Shown here: in pieces, positions 15,092 through 18,906 of the stretch
Position numbering within the stretch: position 1 is the stretch's first letter
Layout: every line of letters begins with the position of its first letter
Assembly (NCBI GenBank): GCA_003601695.1
Contig: PIYH01000013.1
Location: forward strand, 1 to 18,906
Direction: 5' to 3'
Length of the DNA: 18,906 nucleotides
Origin: Candidatus Bathyarchaeota archaeon
GTDB taxonomy: Archaea; Thermoproteota; Bathyarchaeia; Bathyarchaeales; DTEX01
The notes under the pieces: generated by a model
Seen by the model: the letters and a program-made list of their open reading frames with translations, nothing else
Database searches by the model: none
Told to the model about the DNA's origin: nothing
Translations under genes and position numbers: made by a program

Positions 15092-15103
15092 TACTATTTA
15101 TGT
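15092..15103 (-). promoter_or_regulatory. TATA-like promoter of nucleotidyltransferase copy B
   Basis: The minus strand reads ACATAAATAGTA, predicting a transcript start near 15070, about 20 nt before the ATG at 15049. Confidence 0.4.
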
Positions 15104-15150
15104 TAGCGGTTTACGATCCTTAGGATGATAGTTACGCCTTTTCTGTTTAA

Positions 15151-15160
15151 GTTTTAAATC
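15151..15160 (+). promoter_or_regulatory. TATA-like promoter of AMP phosphorylase
   Basis: GTTTTAAATC predicts a transcript start near 15182 and a leader of about 40 nt carrying the ribosome site GAGGAGAT at 15209-15216. Confidence 0.4.
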
Positions 15161-15222
15161 TAACAATGAAGAATAGTTAATTCATCACGAGAAATTATTG
15201 AATAATCCGAGGAGATTTAACT

Positions 15223-16767
15223 GTGAAGCTTAAAGCCAGGATTCTGGGTCTTGAGGCTGGTGGAAAACTCGTCGCGTTATTAAATAGAGAGGATGCGGAG
15301 GATCTAGGAGTCTCAAGTCTTGAGAGAGTCAGGATAGCTAAGAACAATAGAGAAGCAATAGCTATCGTGAATACCGCTACTAAGCTTATTGAGAGAGGAA
15401 CTATAGGAATCTATGAGGAAGTGAGAGCTATCTTAGACATAGAGGCTGAGGAAGAAGTAGATGTTGAAATATCTCCTCTGCCTAAATCCGTTCACTTCAT
15501 CCGGAATAAGCTAAGGCAAAGAAAGTTAACGTATGAGGAGATTCTTGAGATCATAAGGGATATGGTTAGAGGCAACCTTAGCGAGATAGAGATAGCCTCA
15601 TTTGTCACGGCGCTACATATTTTTGGACTGGATCTTGACGAAGCGACAAGCCTTTCACGCGCAATGGTTGAAACCGGGAGCACCTTGGAGATTGATAAAC
15701 ATCCAATAGTCGATAAGCACTCAATAGGAGGTGTACCTGGAGACAAAACAACGCTTCTTGTAGTCCCTATAGTTGCAGCTGCAGGATTAACGATACCTAA
15801 GTCATCTTCTAGAGCAATAACATCAGCTGCTGGTTCAGCTGACAGAGTTGAAGTTCTCATGCCTGTTAGCTTAAGCATAGATGAGATGAGAGAGGTGGTT
15901 GAAAAGACTAATGGATGTATGGTTTGGGGAGGATCATTAAACCTAGCCCCCGCCGATGATATGTTTGTTAGAATCGAACATCCTCTCTCTATCGATCCTC
16001 TCCTCTTACCATCGATTATGAGTAAGAAGAAAGCCGTTAATGCGGAGATGCTAGTTCTAGATATTCCAACGGGAAGAGGGACGAAGGTTAAGACTATAGG
16101 AGACGCTGAACTCTTAGCGAAAGACTTCATGGAGTTAGGACGAAGATTAAATATTAAGGTTCAATGCGCAATAACGTACGGGGAACAACCAGTTGGATAT
16201 ACTGTTGGACCGGCATTAGAAGCCCAAGAAGCCCTAAGCGTCCTTATGGGTGAAAGATACGTGCCAGATCTCGTGGATAAGGCAACGGATATAGCTGGAA
16301 TACTATTGGAGATGAGCGGGATGAAGAATGGAAAGACTCTTGCAATGGAGATTTTGAAGTCTGGAAAGGCTGAGAAAAAGCTACGGGAGATTATTGGAGC
16401 GCAGGGTGGAAATCCAGAGGTTAAGCCTGAAGATATATACGTTGGCGAGGAGACATTCACTATTAGATCGAAGAAGAAAGGCTATCTTCTTTGGATAAAT
16501 AATGCATCACTTGTGGAGATCGCTAGGCTTGCTGGGGCGCCTAAGGATAAGGGAGCGGGAGTGCATCTTCATAAGAAGATAGGAGATGCCGTCAGAGAGA
16601 ATGATCCACTCTTCACGATTCATGCTGAAAGGGATATTAAGCTACAGAGAGCTATAGATAGACTTAAGGAGTCTTATGTCTTAGGAATCGGCGAGAGAAT
16701 GGAGATGCTGATTCACGAAGTTAGGGAGCCTCCCATCCCGAAGAAGATGTTCATGCTTGAACGATAA
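15223..16767 (+). CDS. deoA: AMP phosphorylase (thymidine-phosphorylase family)
   Basis: This 514-residue protein matches archaeal AMP phosphorylase: nucleoside 5'-monophosphate + phosphate gives base + ribose 1,5-bisphosphate. In the archaeal AMP pathway the product goes to ribose-1,5-bisphosphate isomerase and type III RubisCO, neither of which is in the window. The extra N-terminal domain of about 85 residues separates it from bacterial thymidine/pyrimidine phosphorylases. Phosphate- and substrate-site motifs are KHSIGGVPGDKTT (165-177) and SSRAITSAAGSADRVE (195-210). The C-terminal alpha/beta domain has GVHLHKKIGDAVRENDPLFTIHA. The start is GTG with GAGGAGAT 6 nt upstream. It has its own promoter region and converges with the membrane protein gene at 16809. 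Confidence 0.93.
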   Translation: MKLKARILGLEAGGKLVALLNREDAEDLGVSSLERVRIAKNNREAIAIVNTATKLIERGTIGIYEEVRAILDIEAEEEVDVEISPLPKSVHFIRNKLRQRKLTYEEILEIIRDMVRGNLSEIEIASFVTALHIFGLDLDEATSLSRAMVETGSTLEIDKHPIVDKHSIGGVPGDKTTLLVVPIVAAAGLTIPKSSSRAITSAAGSADRVEVLMPVSLSIDEMREVVEKTNGCMVWGGSLNLAPADDMFVRIEHPLSIDPLLLPSIMSKKKAVNAEMLVLDIPTGRGTKVKTIGDAELLAKDFMELGRRLNIKVQCAITYGEQPVGYTVGPALEAQEALSVLMGERYVPDLVDKATDIAGILLEMSGMKNGKTLAMEILKSGKAEKKLREIIGAQGGNPEVKPEDIYVGEETFTIRSKKKGYLLWINNASLVEIARLAGAPKDKGAGVHLHKKIGDAVRENDPLFTIHAERDIKLQRAIDRLKESYVLGIGERMEMLIHEVREPPIPKKMFMLER

Positions 16768-16808
16768 AAAAGCGGATGAGACACGCAGAGAAGCCTCTTA
16801 ATCAGTAT

Positions 16809-17948
16809 CTATCTTAATTCCACAAGATTTTCGCGTCCAATCCTACGAATCCTAACGATTTCTTCCTTTTCGAGTCTTCTGATAAGCCTCCAAAGCGTAG
16901 TTCTAGGGATCTCTGGAAATCTCCGTCTTATCTCAGATTCGAAGGCTCTACCATCATTCTCGGCTAAGAATACCAGGACATCTTTTTCCTCTTCTCGCAG
17001 GTGAGGATTCTTCTCAAGGATCTTCTCGACATTTGGCTTCCTACGCCGCTGAGCAAGTACAAAAACCACCAGGGCGACCAATGTGATCACTGCTGAGATA
17101 AAAAGTATGTAGTTTAAAGAGAATACTATTGGCAGTCTCTCTTTAACTCTAAATTTTCCCTTTAAACCATCTACTTCAACGATGTATATTCCAGTCTTCT
17201 CCTTGGAGACCCTAAACCTTACATTAATTGATTCTCCCGCATCAAGCGTGATAGACCTAACGTCCTCCACGGATCCATTAACCTTGAGAATAACATCGAA
17301 AGATCCCTTCTCGCCTCCGATATTCATAACTGAAACCGATATTGTCACGTTTTCCCCGGACTCAGCTTCCTCAGGAGATATCTTAAGATTAGAAATCTCG
17401 AAGTTTATTGATGGAATGATTGGGAGAATATAGCTGATCTCCCAGATCCCGGGGGAAAGATGAAGCAATATTCTGTTTCCTTCAGCATCTATAGATGATG
17501 GAGTATCATTTATGAAGATCACTTCGGCATATTCAGGAAGCTTGATAGTTGCATTATATCGATTCTGGAAAGATAAAGTCCACACTCCAGCATTCATGCT
17601 TGTAAGCGACCACGTATCATATTCCAAAGCCACCCTTTCAGCACCTAATGTGAAGATTGTGATGTTTGATCCGTCTATTTCATAATCGAGAAGCGTCTCA
17701 TTCTCATCAAGAACCAATACATTATCGACTGATTCTGAGAGAAGAAATAGACTAACCTCCGGAATGATATCGTCGACACGTATGATGTGGCTTATATGAG
17801 CTAAGCCATCCCGATAAAGAGTGATTGTGAAAGATTCGGTATGGAATTCTAGTTCCTCACCTAAAATGCTTGAGAAGACGGGATCAACGAAGATCAGCAG
17901 CATAATCAGAAAGGATATCCAAAGGAGCCTCTGGCTTGCAGGATGCAA
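16809..17948 (-). CDS. Membrane-anchored protein with CARDB-like domain and cytoplasmic winged helix
   Basis: 379 residues. A hydrophobic signal or anchor lies at 7-28. An extracytoplasmic beta-rich domain (30-180) and a CARDB/Ig-like domain (about 184-268, ISPEEAESGENVTISVSVMN) follow. One transmembrane helix spans 276-299, then a basic RRRK stop-transfer. A cytoplasmic winged helix-turn-helix spans about 318-379 (EKDVLVFLAENDG...TLWRLIRRLEKEEIVRI). The layout suggests a surface sensor coupled to DNA binding; the ligand and targets are unknown. Several N-x-S/T sites could be glycosylated. The start is TTG at 17948, with GTGAT 5-7 nt upstream. A TATA-like TAACTTTTAT at 17981-17990 (minus) indicates its own promoter, 67 nt after the MoaD-like gene. 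Confidence 0.75.
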   Translation of the reverse strand: MHPASQRLLWISFLIMLLIFVDPVFSSILGEELEFHTESFTITLYRDGLAHISHIIRVDDIIPEVSLFLLSESVDNVLVLDENETLLDYEIDGSNITIFTLGAERVALEYDTWSLTSMNAGVWTLSFQNRYNATIKLPEYAEVIFINDTPSSIDAEGNRILLHLSPGIWEISYILPIIPSINFEISNLKISPEEAESGENVTISVSVMNIGGEKGSFDVILKVNGSVEDVRSITLDAGESINVRFRVSKEKTGIYIVEVDGLKGKFRVKERLPIVFSLNYILFISAVITLVALVVFVLAQRRRKPNVEKILEKNPHLREEEKDVLVFLAENDGRAFESEIRRRFPEIPRTTLWRLIRRLEKEEIVRIRRIGRENLVELR

Positions 17949-17980
17949 ATCTCATCACTTTGAAAATATTGTAAGCAGAG

Positions 17981-17990
17981 ATAAAAGTTA
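17981..17990 (-). promoter_or_regulatory. TATA-like promoter of the membrane winged-helix gene
   Basis: The minus strand reads TAACTTTTAT, about 33-42 nt upstream of the TTG start at 17948. Composition and spacing are the only evidence. Confidence 0.35.
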
Positions 17991-18015
17991 TGATGAGAGA
18001 ATAAAGGTTAACCCT

Positions 18016-18297
18016 TTATCCCCCATGAATCACCGGTATGATCAATATCTCGTCGCCGTTCCTTATAGGAGTATCCAACCCGCCGAGCACGCTTATATCC
18101 TTTCCATTAACAATCATCACAGCGTTTGGCATGGGACTTTCAAGATCAGAATTGATCAGGACACGCTTAAGAGCCTTAGATGTACACGTTAATTTCTGAA
18201 TAATCTCTTTCAGTCTCACGTTACCCTCAATCTTCAACTCTACTTCTCTACTTCCATAAGCCGATCCGAAAATTCCTAAAAGCTTAACCTTAACCAT
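18016..18297 (-). CDS. MoaD/ThiS-like ubiquitin-fold sulfur carrier
   Basis: This 93-residue beta-grasp protein ends in Gly-Gly (IPVIHGG), the tail that is adenylated and thiocarboxylated in MoaD/ThiS or conjugated in archaeal SAMPs. The ubiquitin-like core is seen in MVKVKLLGIFG at the start and in NAVMIVNGKDI...LDTPIRNGDEILIIP before the tail. It could supply sulfur to molybdopterin or tungstopterin, to tRNA thiolation, or act as a protein modifier. No MoaE or E1-like gene is nearby to decide. ATG at 18297 is preferred because it gives the family N-terminus; GTG at 18330 would add 11 residues. Confidence 0.85.
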   Translation of the reverse strand: MVKVKLLGIFGSAYGSREVELKIEGNVRLKEIIQKLTCTSKALKRVLINSDLESPMPNAVMIVNGKDISVLGGLDTPIRNGDEILIIPVIHGG

Positions 18298-18677
18298 GCC
18301 GATCACAACTCTTTCACAAACATCTATCACAGATTCTAGGAAGCATTACAAGAAGCAACGTGAAGATAACATATATTTATTGATTATGATACTTCATTAG
18401 AAGGCATATTTAGGCTAAATCAACATCTCTAAACTTCAATCAAAGATAAGGCAAGCAACATTCTACAAGCAATAAAAACCATTGATGCGGCGCCCTAGCC
18501 GGGCACCTACATTTCGGGTCCGAATCTCTTCTATATCTACGGTCTTTTCTGTTTCTGCTTTTAGTTCGTCTCTGCATAACTCTTTTGGGATTCGAACCTC
18601 CAATTTTTCACCATTTTAGGAAGTGATGATTTATTTATAAGGTTTCCGCCTCAACTGTCCAGTATAGGTAGAGGTAT
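18298..18677. other. 380-base gap with no secure gene
   Basis: This AT-rich stretch holds the promoter of the MoaD-like gene (18370-18381) and a TATA-like TTATTTATAA at 18631-18640 for the downstream antitoxin-like gene. A 46-codon minus-strand frame (18463-18603, TTG start) reads KELCRDELKAETEKTVDIEE and then EIRTRNVGARLGRRIN; the second part resembles what a tRNA gene gives when read antisense. Two T-arm-like strings on the minus strand, GAGGTTCGAATCCC (18587-18600) and GAGATTCGGACCCG (18515-18528), support decayed tRNA-like sequence, but no tRNA folds. I call no gene here. Confidence 0.5.
18370..18381 (-). promoter_or_regulatory. TATA-like promoter of the MoaD-like gene
   Basis: The minus strand reads AATAAATATATG, predicting a transcript start near 18345. 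That gives a leader of about 48 nt to the ATG at 18297, or about 15 nt to the GTG at 18330. Confidence 0.4.
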
Positions 18678-18906
18678 ATGAGCTTCTCGGATGGCGTTTT
18701 CAATCTCTTGAGGTTCCGGAAGCCCTAGATGAGTGGGATGTTAGGGTGGCTTCGGCTGTTGAGTTGTATAGGGTTGGGAAGGTTACGCTTAAACAGGCCG
18801 CCGAGATAGCCGGGATCTGCGTGGAAGACTTCATGAAACTCCTAAGCCGAAGAAAGGCCAGCATCCTGAACTGGCCCCTAGATGAGCTTGAGGAAGAGCT
18901 CAGGAG
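18678..18906 (+). pseudogene. UPF0175-like antitoxin gene, frameshifted, runs off the window
   Basis: From 18719 onward one frame encodes a typical UPF0175 (COG2886) antitoxin body: a helix-turn-helix segment AVELYRVGKVTLKQAAEIAG, then DFMKLL and LNWPLDELEEEL. That frame has no ATG, GTG or TTG before the GTG at 18746, inside the conserved region. The natural start is ATG 18678, with GAGGT (18672-18676) just upstream and a TATA-like site at 18631-18640, but its frame stops at 18726-18728. One missing base, for example in TTTT at 18697-18700, would join the frames as MSFSDGVF-QSLEVPEALDEWD. Either the gene is broken or the assembly lost a base. UPF0175 proteins usually pair with PIN-type toxins, which would lie beyond the window. 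Confidence 0.5.

Noticed and set aside
15492..16130. 212-codon minus-strand open frame inside the AMP phosphorylase gene
   Set aside because: It lies wholly antisense to a well-conserved gene, has a Ser/Ile/Leu-rich composition with no recognisable motif, and no ribosome site. It is a shadow frame.
18483..18530. Possible tRNA on either strand (GCGGCGCCCTAGCCGGGC with a TTCGGGTCCGAATC stretch)
   Set aside because: The T-stem does not pair beyond three base pairs and no acceptor or anticodon stem can be assembled, so no functional tRNA is called.
1..18906. CRISPR array, insertion sequence or rRNA
   Set aside because: No regularly spaced repeats, transposase-like coding sequence, terminal inverted repeats or rRNA-like sequence was seen on either strand.

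Overview
The window is archaeal chromosomal DNA. The evidence is a CCA-encoding tRNA-Arg gene with two bulge-helix-bulge introns, TATA-type promoter sequences, an archaeal AMP phosphorylase, archaeal gene families (MptE, DmrX-like, DUF1464, DUF447, COG1665-like nucleotidyltransferases) and frequent TTG/GTG starts. It fits a tetrahydromethanopterin-using archaeon, perhaps of the Thermoproteota/Bathyarchaeia type. No 16S or other marker is present, so the lineage is a guess.

Layout. 1-233: tRNA-Arg(TCG) on the minus strand, sharing a divergent promoter with what follows. 234-2217: a sugar isomerase/epimerase-like TIM barrel followed by a GyaR-type glyoxylate/hydroxypyruvate reductase, probably one operon. 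2218-2589: a gene-free gap holding an apparent decayed reading frame. 2590-5308: the TldD/TldE protease pair. 5384-14002: an island of pterin and tetrahydromethanopterin (H4MPT) genes on alternating strands: dihydropteroate-synthase-like protein and MptG (+), a 6-pyruvoyl-tetrahydropterin-synthase/QueD homologue (-), a DUF1464 ASKHA-fold protein (+), MptE and a DmrX-like flavoprotein-ferredoxin (-), then DUF447, a CitG-like triphosphoribosyl transferase and a pol-beta-type nucleotidyltransferase (+). 14003-15049: a convergent paralogue of that nucleotidyltransferase. 15223-16767: AMP phosphorylase. 16809-18297: a membrane-anchored winged-helix protein and a MoaD/ThiS-like ubiquitin-fold protein, both minus strand. 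18298-18906: a mostly non-coding, decayed-looking stretch ending in a frameshifted UPF0175-like antitoxin gene that runs off the window.

How the genes may work together. MptE activates the pterin as its diphosphate, MptG makes beta-RFA-P from p-aminobenzoate-type precursor and PRPP, and the DHPS-like protein is the expected enzyme to join them. The DmrX-like protein would reduce the dihydro form to H4MPT. The rest of the island is less understood. The most interesting reading is that the CitG-like protein and its neighbouring nucleotidyltransferase repeat the MdcB/MdcG (CitG/CitX) chemistry. The first would attach an alpha-linked triphosphoribosyl group, and the second would join its 5-phosphate to a hydroxyl group with loss of diphosphate. 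That would build the ribose-phosphate-hydroxyglutarate tail of methanopterin. This is inference from families and gene order only.
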